A stretch of 64,000 nt of DNA from Rhodocollybia butyracea (Eukaryota > Basidiomycota > Agaricomycetes > Agaricales > Omphalotaceae), in NCBI GenBank assembly GCA_015501585.1, contig JADNRY010000332.1:1-64000 (forward strand), in the 5' to 3' direction. The position numbers were made by a program, and so were the translations under genes. The notes under the pieces were generated by a model. The model made no database searches. It was given only the letters and a program-made list of their open reading frames with translations, and was not told where the DNA came from. Below, in pieces: positions 45,663 through 55,818 of this stretch (the first letter of the stretch is position 1; every line of letters starts with the position of its first letter).

Positions 45663-47279
45663 GAGTAGTTTTCTGTCCGACAAAAGACAGTGACTTTGAT
45701 CTTTATAACAGTACAAGTACAAGAACTTTCGAGAAAAAGTAATGCGTCCCTTAGCAACAGAAAGAGATCCGGAAAGAATAACTGATATCGTAAATATAGA
45801 TTTCTTGTTGAGGCAAAGGAATATCCTTAATCAAGTCCTTAATCGACTCGGAGAAACACGTGTCTGTGACTAGCGCTGTCAAAAAAGTACATGTTTTTCA
45901 CTTTGCTTTGTTACCGCAATTCTCATTAGAGCGTATCTGCAACCGCTAAAAAGGTGACATGTAACAAGGAGACGCAGATGAGACGGCGTGACAAGCTTGC
46001 GGTCGTCATCCGAACTGAGTGCAAATACGCTCTATTCCACTTAGGAAAAACTAGGCGTGATGTCGATAACAAATACCTTGAAGTTGTTGAAGACACAATA
46101 CTCAAACTAGCAAACCAATAAACATCAACAATGGAGATGTGAAGACACTAGTGCTGAGGGCAATGTTGTTTACATGCGTCTTTTTCCCCGTTTTTTGGTT
46201 ACTAAAAAGATTCCAGGATGCAAACAAACTCGAGCTCAAGCTCAACTAGTGGAGTTCCAGCACAAATCAGCGGTAGCGAACGACTGTCGTTGATGAATCT
46301 TCAGGCCTTCCTGTCCGTCTATAGAATATCGCAGTTGAATATTGAACATTGATCGATAAATACTAGCCTGGTACGTGACATTAGTTTTTCCCTGCTCGCG
46401 TTAATCTAAAACATTATAGATCCTCCTCCTGATTCCCTCTTTATGGCACGAAAGACGCTCTCTACTCTTGCAATTCCTCATGGGTCAACCTTCGAGTAAT
46501 CAGAATCGCGTACATCCGAAGGAACAACCGGCAACCATGGAACACGCTTGAGATAGGTAGGTAAAAGAACCTATCTCATTGCCTGTACCGTTGTCGCCCA
46601 GACGGCTGAGTGGTTAGGCGGTTCATGGCGGTTCATGCAAATGGGTTGTGGACTGAGGCGGGTTCGACTCCCAGTTTGGGTGCTGCGGCTGTTATCGGGA
46701 TCTACTCTTAAGTTTTTTCTACTGTTTTGCTGCTCACTTCTGGCGTGACATTAAGTTACAGCTGGAATGTATCATATTCGTTCTGTGAAGCTGGGGAACG
46801 CAACCAGCTGGGCGGTATCTGGGCGCGTAAGTCATCTCGCAGCGATGTCAAGTTCAAGTTTACTACTTAGGTGTCAATAATACATCTGGACTCCAGATCC
46901 ACAGTCTAATGTACCGTTTCTTCCCAACTGTTCAATGGAAAACTGGCTATCCTAGTCGTGAAGAAATCGTTGATAATATAACCTCGATTTCTTTACATAT
47001 TCCGAACTTTTGTTCTGGTATGTTTTCTGTGTGGCCGTCAATCCGTTCAGATGGAAGTGGGGGCTCTTTGTCTTTTTCGGACTAGGTAAAAGTTTACCGC
47101 TGAGTTTCGTAGAACAGGAGGATTGGCTGAGGGAGAAGTTGAATTGGGAAGCGGAGCAAATCGAGCGTAATGATAAAAGTAAATAGATAACAAGGTTGTT
47201 GTAAGATAGGTTTAGCGCCTATGTTTGATGATATCTGCGGACTACTCGGCCCGTGTGCACTCTTAAACGAACGCCAATG
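45663..47279. other. Intergenic; one tRNA-like sequence
   Basis: No protein gene is supported. It contains the degenerate tRNA-like sequence at 46596-46682. The rest shows no recognisable structure. Confidence 0.45.
46596..46682 (+). tRNA. Degenerate class II (Leu/Ser-like) tRNA sequence
   Basis: The 5' part GCCCAGACGGCTGAGTGGTT and a 3' TTTGGGT acceptor strand resemble a tRNA with a long variable arm. The T-stem pairs only in part (GCGGG/CCCAG), and the anticodon arm holds a 10-bp tandem duplication (gcggttcatg twice, 46618-46637). Probably a tRNA pseudogene. Confidence 0.4.
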
Positions 47280-47860
47280 GCCACTATATATTATCTGGCT
47301 GGCCCTATGTTCTCGACCTAAAACCGCCAATCAAATGGTTGTCATCTCAAGAAACCAATTTGAACCAAAGCTTCCCATTCACTGATTTAAACAGTGAAAC
47401 TCTTGACCAGTTCGTTGTCAGAACTTACCCTCAATTTTTGTGGCTTCCAGAGGTAAATTTGCTTGAATCTAGTCAATGTCGGTTACTGACTGCTTTCCAG
47501 TCCATAATGCCCTTGAATTTGACAAGTCGCATCTCCTCTCCCTCACTGCACGTGCTTCCGCGAATAAGTATCACGTCAAACTACCAGAAATTCTTGATAA
47601 CAATGGCGGCGCTGGAGAGATTGAGGAAACAATGATGTGGTTTGCATTGAGCCAGGTGAAGAGCAATGTTGAGGACCAAGCCGAACGCGAACGGACGCGC
47701 TCCAATGGCTCAGAGAATGGTGCTCATAGGAGTCACCTCATAGAAACTCCCATTTGGATGAATAATGATTGGAGGCTTAGATGGATAAGGAGAATGGGAC
47801 AACGCGAGTAAGTTGCTTTACCTATTTCTAACATACACTGAATGTATGTCAGTATAGGGC

Positions 47861-48489
47861 TGTCAGGAAGTGAACGTTTCCTGACTGACAAATTGGACAC
47901 ATGATTGAGCACATGATTGTCTCAATATTGTATTAATGACATTTGATAACAAACGAGTCATATGGTCTAATTTCGGGTGCAATATAATGACCCGGAACCC
48001 GGAACCGGAAATAAATTATATTATATGAGTCAAAATGACTCGGAACATGACTCGGAATGACTCAATATGACTTAGGTAGCTAGTATAAATACCGCTCAGT
48101 AGATACATTGTACCCCAGCCTTGTTATTTTGGAACTATTACCTTTGTGCAGCATAGCTGTGAATTGAACCTTGATATGAATCTTAGTTGCTAACTGTGAA
48201 TATCCAGAAGCATCACCAATTACCTGCTTACAACAGAAGAATCCCTGCTTATTACAGAAGAACCACCTTTACCTGCTTACCACAGAAGAACTACTTTTAC
48301 CTGCTTACCACAGAAGACGTCACATCTGTTTGATCAGAATACCAGAATATTACCTGTTAACACAGAAGAACCATTGGAAACCACACTGTTAAATCAGCAA
48401 CACCAAACTCGATATTGTAGTAAATCTGCCCAACGGGCCCCTCGCTATACTGTACATTGGGAAGATCTAATCGTGAACAGATCTTTACA
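47861..48489 (+). repeat. 5' LTR
   Basis: Starts with a small palindrome (TGTCAGGAA ... TTCCTGAC). Near its 3' half are five degenerate direct subrepeats of the form CCTGCTTACCACAGAAGAA (about 48218-48375). A likely promoter lies in the middle (TATAAATACC at about 48083). Confidence 0.95.
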
Positions 48490-48686
48490 TAATAACAAGG
48501 CTAATACCCGCTACCAGTTTTACTACTCTAGCGAGTTTAGTTTGGAACAGCACCTGCGTGCTAGATTCAGGCCGTACGGACATATATACAGACGTCGATT
48601 ACACCGACGGACCACATTGACTTTAACATTACACTCTTAGCGTTAATATTACATTTTTGACTTGACGTTAAACTTCCAGCTATAAC

Positions 48687-51401
48687 GTGAATCCAAAAAT
48701 GTCTGACAAATTCGATAATCAACTGGCAAACTTCATCCTACGAAACTTTATTCTCGCCGTCAAAGATGCTACCGGTCCTATACATATATCATCTCATAAG
48801 TTCCAGGAAATCATACATACTGTCAAGAACCTATGTGCCGCATCAGCAACAGCAATGGGTATAGACATCGAAGGCTGGACTTATAAAGAGGTAATGGATC
48901 TCGTTTATGCCATTCCATTATGGGAGGTGGATTCGGTACCAGATTATATCCAAATGCACCTTCATGATTCGCATGTGTGTCGAGAATTCGAGAACATCTG
49001 GGACACAATGGCTATTCTCATCAGAAATCATCTGTGGCTGCCCCAGAAGCTGAGACGAACCGTAATCATCCGGAGCAACCAAATTCAAACATGCAGCAAT
49101 GCGCATATGCCTACTTCCCAATCGGCTCCTATTACAACACATGTACCGAGCACCAAATCCCAAGCAATCCCCAACACAACCCATGACAGTGCTGTACCAC
49201 TTAGTCCAACGAGCCATCCGGAATCTCCATCATCACCAAGCTATGTTCCAGACAAACAGAAATCTATGGAGGACAAAATTCAGTTGGAAACTCGGCATGC
49301 AGTGGTAAAGGACTCACCAAATATTCGTGCATTTCATGGACGGCCATTTCTAAACCGCAAGGCGCGCAGAGCAGTTCGCCGAGAGAATCAGGATAGTGAG
49401 CTTCGAGTCACACGCATCCTAAATGAATCCAAAATCACGACAAATGACTCACGAGGTGAACGAAGTACTGAAATGCAATCAACGCACATCCTAAACGGGT
49501 CCGAGATAACTGCAAAAGACACGGATGTGAGGCCTAATCCAAAAATGACTCAGAAAACCTCACCAGTATTGAGTACATGGAGTCATGATGTTTTGGTCCT
49601 ACAGCATCCCTTAGCATACATCTTGAGTGATAGCCAACTCACACATCAGCTCTACCAGGCATTGCTAAAGAACAACGTGGCTACAAGTGTCCTAGTAGCG
49701 GTTAATCAGGTACTAGCCAATAAAAAATTGATCAAATCAGATAACAGATCGATCGACGCATCCGATAGAGCGATCGAGTCATCCAATCGATCAATTAATT
49801 CATCCCAAAGATCGATCAAGTCCTCCTGCACAAATGAAGCTCCAGGCAACGTCTACAAGAATAGTAATAATCCTAAGCAACCCAGTCAGCTAGCAGGAAG
49901 CACACAAGAAAATCTCGAAAATCACGCACCTGAAATTGCTGCTGATACATCCAAATTCATGCCGTCTCGCCGTCGAGCTTCTTCCATTGTTGAGTCCCTC
50001 AAACCTCTGGGAAAAGCTGGTACAGTGAAGGCAGAAACAAATAGTACAATCATCCACAGAAATCCAAAGACTGAAAGCAGTAAAAGAACAAGGAAAGTAG
50101 AGACGAAACACGATGAGCTGGCAGTGACTCGAACCGGCTCCTCGGAGCGCTCGATTAAGCGCCCACTTGTTGTAACCGAGCGTCCAATCGTCGCGCAACA
50201 TGAGAGTCGTTCCGATCATTCAATCCACTTTCACTATTCATACCCAAGCAATAGTAATGGTTGGGAAGACTTTCGGCATACACTGCCACTCTCTGGCCTA
50301 AAATCTAAGCACCATAACAGCGGGAACATACACAAAGACATTAAATGCCAGGTTCAACCTCCAAGTGAGACTGAGAACTTGAGAAGGAAACAAGGCCTCA
50401 CTAGAATAAGTGCAGAAAATCCTGCCAGATTTGATGGCCATGTTTTAGCAAGTGCTCACAAATCATCCAAGCTTGATATGCGGAAAGAGAAGCAGTGGAA
50501 TAGTGGACAAGCAGGGCAAAAGGCAACCAAGTTTCGAGATGCAATTGAGCGCTTAAACGAGCGCCCGGATACGAAACATAAAGGTTCTCGTATGCAAGGA
50601 CTTACCAGTCCTAAGAAACTTCAATTAGCTCATACTTATCCCCAGCCTTACAGGTATTCAAGCATGGACAACAGTGAATGTTGGTCAGACTCAGTCAAAG
50701 ACAATACTGAAGTGCAGCATCACTACAGGAAATCACAAGGACCATACAATCACCCTGAACAGAATAATATCCAGATGTGTGCCAATAAATCTGTCAATCC
50801 AGGGGTTAGATTATTTGGTGCTGTGGATCATTCTCCTATGCCTGAATCCTCAAATGGTGAAGGAGAATGGGAGGAAGCTCCTAGAGGTGAAGGGGATCTG
50901 ATGAGCAACTCAGGAAATCATGACTTGAATTCACAAGAAGATGTGTATGAGGAGCACAAGAAACATCCTGGAATGTTTGATCAGGAAGAGTGGGAGAATG
51001 ATCAAGACCATAGGATCATGCAGGAAGGAACCTGGGAGAGTGGATATTATAGTGAGGATCCACATCAACAAATGAGTCGGAATGAAGGGTATGGAGAGTA
51101 TCTTGAGTATATTGAGATGATGGAGCAGAATGTCCATTATCAAGGACCTGTATTCATGGAGGAAGAAGAAGGGGCAATGAACGACCCCTCCAGTCCAGAA
51201 CATGGGAATCAAAGGATAGATGGCTTTGAAGGAGACTGTGATCAGGAATTTGATACCATGGAACAAGGAGCAGAGGACAGTGGGGGATACTATGATGAGC
51301 GTGAGCAGCAGGCAGAGATGTGGGAAGAGGAATATGGGAACTATCTGGAGATGATGGATACAATGGAGCAGGAAGAGAATTATTGGGAAAATAATTTCTA
51401 A
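48687..51401 (+). CDS. 904-aa LTR-element ORF, unrecognised
   Basis: A single uninterrupted frame filling most of the element's interior. The N-terminal 130 residues are globular and helical in composition (MSDKFDNQLANFILRNFIL) and could be a capsid-like region, but no Gag zinc knuckle is present. The middle is long, polar and Ser/Asn/Lys-rich. It includes a degenerate short repeat (RSIDASDRAIESSNRSINSS, about 49747-49830) and a duplicated LNESKITTND/LNGSEITAKD motif. The C-terminal 150 residues are highly acidic with many Trp, Tyr and Met. No D-x-x-D or YxDD polymerase motif, no HHCC, no DDE. The open frame of this length in a young element suggests it is maintained by selection. Function unknown. 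Confidence 0.85.
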   Translation: MNPKMSDKFDNQLANFILRNFILAVKDATGPIHISSHKFQEIIHTVKNLCAASATAMGIDIEGWTYKEVMDLVYAIPLWEVDSVPDYIQMHLHDSHVCREFENIWDTMAILIRNHLWLPQKLRRTVIIRSNQIQTCSNAHMPTSQSAPITTHVPSTKSQAIPNTTHDSAVPLSPTSHPESPSSPSYVPDKQKSMEDKIQLETRHAVVKDSPNIRAFHGRPFLNRKARRAVRRENQDSELRVTRILNESKITTNDSRGERSTEMQSTHILNGSEITAKDTDVRPNPKMTQKTSPVLSTWSHDVLVLQHPLAYILSDSQLTHQLYQALLKNNVATSVLVAVNQVLANKKLIKSDNRSIDASDRAIESSNRSINSSQRSIKSSCTNEAPGNVYKNSNNPKQPSQLAGSTQENLENHAPEIAADTSKFMPSRRRASSIVESLKPLGKAGTVKAETNSTIIHRNPKTESSKRTRKVETKHDELAVTRTGSSERSIKRPLVVTERPIVAQHESRSDHSIHFHYSYPSNSNGWEDFRHTLPLSGLKSKHHNSGNIHKDIKCQVQPPSETENLRRKQGLTRISAENPARFDGHVLASAHKSSKLDMRKEKQWNSGQAGQKATKFRDAIERLNERPDTKHKGSRMQGLTSPKKLQLAHTYPQPYRYSSMDNSECWSDSVKDNTEVQHHYRKSQGPYNHPEQNNIQMCANKSVNPGVRLFGAVDHSPMPESSNGEGEWEEAPRGEGDLMSNSGNHDLNSQEDVYEEHKKHPGMFDQEEWENDQDHRIMQEGTWESGYYSEDPHQQMSRNEGYGEYLEYIEMMEQNVHYQGPVFMEEEEGAMNDPSSPEHGNQRIDGFEGDCDQEFDTMEQGAEDSGGYYDEREQQAEMWEEEYGNYLEMMDTMEQEENYWENNF

Positions 51402-51457
51402 AGTGGAGGAGAAGATCCTAAGCCTTCGAGGGCTCAGGCTTGTGAAGGAGGGAATAC

Positions 51458-52086
51458 TGTCAGGAAGTGAACATTTCCTGACTGACAAATTGGACACATG
51501 ATTGAGCACATGATTGTCTCAATATTGTATTAATGACATTTGATAACAAACGAGTCATATGGTCTAATTTCGGGTGCAATATAATGACCTGGAACCCGGA
51601 ACCGGAAATAAATTATATTATATGAGTCAAAATGACTCGGAACATGACTCGGAATGACTCAATATGACTTAGGTAGCTAGTATAAATACCGCTCAGTAGA
51701 TACATTGTACCCCAGCCTTGTTATTTTGGAACTATTACCTTTGTGCAGCATACCTGTGAATTGAACCTTGATATGAATCTTAGTTGCTAACTGTGAATAT
51801 CCAGAAGCATCACCAATTACCTGCTTACAACAGAAGAATCCCTGCTTATTACAGAAGAACCACCTTTACCTGCTTACCACAGAAGAGCTACTTTTACCTG
51901 CTTACCACAGAAGACGTCACATCTGTTTGATCAGAATACCAGAATATTACCTGTTAACACAGAAGAACCATTGGAAACCACACTGTTAAATCAGCAACAC
52001 CAAACTCGATATTGTAGTAAATCTGCCCAACGGGCCCCTCGCTATACTGTACATTGGGAAGATCTAATCGTGAACAGATCTTTACA
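51458..52086 (+). repeat. 3' LTR
   Basis: 629 bp, the same as the 5' LTR except for a few substitutions (for example gaacAtttcc for gaacGtttcc, and atgaccTgg for atgaccCgg). Followed by target duplication agggc. Confidence 0.95.
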
Positions 52087-53261
52087 AGGGCTCAAATACA
52101 AATATTGCTCTACTTTCTCATCCTTTCGCTTCCTGGACCACAGCCTTTACACCCAGAATCTCCTGAAATGTCGTCCGTAAAGCGTAGGAAGAGACCACAA
52201 AAGAAGATTGCTCCTGTTGCAACTCCCTAAGATCGCCTAGAAGGTTTCATGGACAAGCTTTCCATGTGGCAACTAATGGGAGATTTAGACTCGAACGAAG
52301 TCGTTCATATAACAACGAAAGAGAAAAATGAGTTGGACTGGGCACAATCATTTTGTCAAAACACTATCGAACCTTTGTTAGTCACCATCTTCAGCGTATA
52401 ATCTGCAGCTAAAATCTTTCACAGATTCAAATTAAGCCTACCAGAATCTTGTGCGCTTTTTCGGTCCAAAGTCTCTCCTAATTCACCATTCTCAGACGAA
52501 GAAGACAAGCAGTTTGGAGAGACGCAATGAGCGTCGGATGATTCCAGTGATGGCCTAATCAGACCATTCAATCCACCTACATGACATCCATCGCCTGCTC
52601 TCTCCATGACTTCCACCACGTCCAACTGAGAGCTCAAACATGCTCCATCTCAGCAGGATTTTCAACCGTCCAGACTACAGCGCGAGCGTTCTCGCTCATT
52701 ATCCGTCTCACTGGCTGAAGAGGCCGAAGGAAAACAAAAAGCCAAACGCACTGGTCTTGGGTCGAATAAAGGCAGAGTGCTCTCCCGAGAGGTCTCTATG
52801 TCGTTCAAATCCAAGAACAAAGTGCCTACTGCCACGACAGCTGCTACTGCATCTTTTTGGCTGTCAGAATCTCATCCACGCGAACAAGACAAGCCAACGA
52901 AACATGAACCATCCGTGACTGTGTTGGTAGAAGCGACGCCGTCGAAACCAGTCAGGACTGTATCGATGTCGCAAGTCCATATAGCTGACAGTACGACCAT
53001 ACTGGTGGAGGCGACACTGGTGAAGTCGGTGTGGACATCACAAAGCCATTCCACAAGTCGAACGGGCCTCTTTTCGCGCGCGCCTAGCCTGCTTGGAAGC
53101 GTTGGCAAAGAAGAAGAGATTTGGAATCCAGTTCACCAGATATTCTCATGCTAACGCCTGGTAAAGGTGCTCGTGCCGACAAACCTTTCATTGATGATGA
53201 CGCCGAATGGACTGTTAGCACTCCTACGAAGGTCAGGAAGAGGCGGCGTATCGAGCCTTGA

Positions 53262-54096
53262 GCTGCAAGCATTCTGTATTAAAATTCACAATTTCGATGA
53301 TTTGTCTACATATGGAGAGCAAGTCCGTAAACATATCTATAACAGGCAGCGGCGCATCCGCTTCGGACTGTTTGGCTTATCATTACTTGGAATTTCATGA
53401 GTCGCACTCGAGCTCATTCCTAACTATCAAAATAGAGCTTTCTTTTGTTGTTAAACATCGTTTCCTGAAAATGGAAGAACCAACTGAAAGATCTCTTTCT
53501 CGCGGATGGCAGCTAGTGCGCATTTTTGTTTTTACCCCTTTACGTGCACTGAAAATTAATTGCTTTGTAGACCAGTTGTGGTCAAGGTGGAATGCTAGTG
53601 TCGATTCCAGACCACAGACGGGTCCTGACGATTCTTCCTTCACCCGATGCAGAGAACCGCTATCAATCCAGACAGGGTATGAATAATTGCATTTCTATTC
53701 ATCGCTGTAGCATCTAACAACATCTATATATATATATAGGTTTTATCAATAGGAAGAGAAGGAGCAGGTCTGAGCAGGTACATACAAACTTGAATGACAT
53801 ACTTTCTGCCTACATACTGTCCATGGCTGACAAAAAGTTTCACTACTCCGCTTTGTTTTGAATACTTAACATTTTGAATACTTAACGAGTCGTAGAAGAT
53901 ACTCGTTCCCGTTCTCCGCCAAGCGCTTATCGGACGACTAAATCGAGGCAATCCAACTTCCTAACTTGTTGTTTGTGAGATTCCATCTTTCCAGAGTGTG
54001 ATAGAACTGGAAAAGTTCTATCACACTGAGTCACAACGGCAATGCGGTGGAAGGATTTATAAAGTAAGTTGAAAATTTCTCATTCCTCTCACCGCT
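53262..54096. other. Intergenic with a short perfect hairpin
   Basis: No gene is supported. A (TA)n run lies near 53727-53741 and a perfect inverted repeat at 53995-54027. The latter is 70 bp before the next start codon. Confidence 0.5.
53995..54027. promoter_or_regulatory. 14-bp perfect stem hairpin upstream of a gene
   Basis: agtgtgatagaact and its exact complement, separated by ggaaa. It lies 70 bp before the ATG at 54097. It could be a palindromic factor-binding site, a 5' UTR stem or a repeat remnant. Confidence 0.4.
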
Positions 54097-54901
54097 ATGC
54101 AGCCACCATGCAACAGCTCAGACACATCGAAGGACAACAAGTCCAACTGCGTCGTTGACGCAGCTACACCCAACTGCTCGAGTAAGTTGGCAGGTTAGTA
54201 CGTCTTAGCCTTGAACCACTGACCGGTCTTGCTATCAGATAGGTTGCCTCTGAGCTCCCTTCCATATACTCCAGCCACTGCCGCCACCTCCGTCGCATTT
54301 CCCGCCAACTATAGTTTTTCTTACACTGCGGGGGGTATTTATCAGGCTCTTGGTTCCGGTAAAGGGCGAACGTTCAGCTTTATTAAAAACTCGCCTCCAA
54401 TTGACCCGCCGAATGTGGGATCCGATGGGTCAAGGTTGTACGTTATTTATTGGGGCTTAAACAATTTGGATATGGTGACCCGGGAATGGGAAGGAAGTGA
54501 AGGATCCATTGGAGCAAAGGAGGCCACTGCTGGATTGTCTGATGCTGTTTACAAGAGGTTCAATGGAGTTGAGCGGGGAGAAGCCGCTTATGAAGAATGT
54601 CGAATGACTGGGGTCCTCGCTGCGTTGAAGAACAAGATGGATAATGAGAGATTCATTGTCATCAAGGGGGAGTGACCTGGTGTCTACACTCGCCGGTATG
54701 CAATATTTCTTCTGCTGGGTTCTAGACTAAAATGACTTTCTTTCTGACAGAACTGTTGTAAGCCGGGGGTTAAAATGGCATGGGGGTGAGATCATCCGTC
54801 TAATCAGGACGATAAACGAAGCGGAAGCCCTTTTTGAATTCCTGAAAGCTGAGGGCGTTGTTGAACCACTTCCTTCGGAGTTTTGGTGGGGTATAGCATA
54901 A
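54097..54901 (+). CDS. Small protein with two viroplasmin/RNase H1-like repeats
   Basis: Exons 54097-54181, 54239-54671 and 54751-54901 join in phase to 222 residues. The last donor (GTGACC) is weak. After a Ser/Thr-rich leader, one repeat starts RLYVIYWGLNN and runs to DAVYKRFNGVERGEAAYEEC. The second starts ERFIVIKGE and runs to TINEAEALFEFLKAEGVVE. The pattern (beta strand YVV-x-G, then a helix rich in EA near F--F) is that of the small domain found at RNase H1 N-termini and in caulimovirus viroplasmin, which is common in uncharacterised fungal proteins. If the last intron is not spliced, a TGA at 54673 ends the protein at 172 residues. Binding to RNA/DNA hybrids is possible but not shown. 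Confidence 0.5.
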
Positions 54902-55818
54902 ATGGTTGACCCAATCCCTGCCCAAATGTATCTACGAACGATGAATATTTGTACCATAGTTCACTTCAACGCCTTTATCTTTTGTCAAACGATTTTTTGT
55001 TTCGTAAATATCCCAGTACCGCCCGAATTCAAATTGTAAGAAAAGATTTCTTTTCGTGTCACCTGTTTTTTCATGTGATCCTTTCTGCTTTGACAATCTC
55101 TGTATGTTCGTCCCGGGTTCGTCCTCTGCTGCTAAGCTTTTATTTTTCTAACCAGCCAACCAAACAACCAACCAACAATTTTTCTGTTCCCGTCAGGCTC
55201 AGTGTAAACAGCAAACGGTCTTTTGTCGCATTCCCGACGCATTACAAAGTAAATTTTCCTTTCCCTCTATATATGAGCATGCTCATCCGTCTCTCTTATT
55301 AGAGCCTACTTCGTGTCCAACAAAAGTGAATCTGTGTGATTGCTTAATTAAATGGAAATTTGATTGTTATTGACAAAGAGGCATATACTGGTCAAAAACG
55401 TTCGAGAGTATTCAGGCAGAGATGTGATTCCGTTCCCTGGTATGTACCGTTGCATGCATTCCATTTTAGGTTTTCTGATCATGTATAGCTAAGTGTAGAG
55501 CTAAGGATCCTCTGAGTGGTTTGATACCTGAGCTCGCCAGATGGCAATACCTCGTGCGCTATGTATGGTGATGCATTGTCTGAGTTTCAAGTCATCTGTC
55601 TGTATATATTTGAGACAATCGAAACAATTGTTGATGCCGCCTAGCGCCACCAATCGTAGATGATCTCGTTCGGACTATAGCAGTAGTAAACGCAAGCCAC
55701 AACTCCCTTCTTGCCCTTCACTTTTGTCTGCCAACTGGACACTTTCTTTATATGGTTATATTAAGCCCTTTTTTTACATTCTGTCAGGACCTTCGCAACT
55801 TGAACCTGAACACCCACT
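54902..55818. other. Intergenic, presumed promoter of the kinase gene
   Basis: AT- and pyrimidine-rich. TATA-like strings occur (for example TATATATGAG near 55269, and TTATATGG near 55751). The latter lies 70 bp before the kinase ATG and is a plausible core promoter. I see nothing else. Confidence 0.4.

Larger units (their letters stand above)
47861..52086 (+). mobile_element. LTR retroelement, young, non-autonomous
   Basis: Two 629-bp direct LTRs (47861-48489 and 51458-52086) begin TG and end CA, differ at only about four positions, and are flanked by the 5-bp target duplication agggc (47856-47860 and 52087-52091). A purine-rich tract (gtgaaggaggga) precedes the 3' LTR. No typical primer-binding site (TGG...) follows the 5' LTR. 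The 2968-bp interior holds one ORF and no reverse transcriptase, integrase, RNase H or protease motif. It presumably moves with enzymes from another element. Confidence 0.95.
47280..53261 (+). pseudogene. SLD3 (DNA replication regulator) copy, split by an LTR element
   Basis: Before the element: PPIKWLSSQETNLNQ, RTYPQFLWLPE, a 48-nt intron (47453-47500), SIMPLNL, then in a shifted frame HLLSLTARASANKYHVKLPE and EETMMWFAL, ending RRMGQRE with a donor at 47808. After the element: AQIQILLYFLILSLPGPQP, LEGFMDKLSMWQLMGDL, SFCQNTIEPL, ALFRSKVSPNSPFSD, REVSMSFKSK, TVLVEATPSKP and a basic RKRRRIEP end. These blocks and their order are those I recall for basidiomycete Sld3, which helps load Cdc45 at replication origins. 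Internal stops at 52228, 52528, 52582 and 52627, and a frameshift near 47520, show it was dead regardless of the insertion. An intact copy should exist elsewhere. Confidence 0.75.

Noticed and set aside
50931..51509. 192-codon minus-strand ORF in the LTR element
   Set aside because: Antisense shadow of the 904-codon frame and the 3' LTR.
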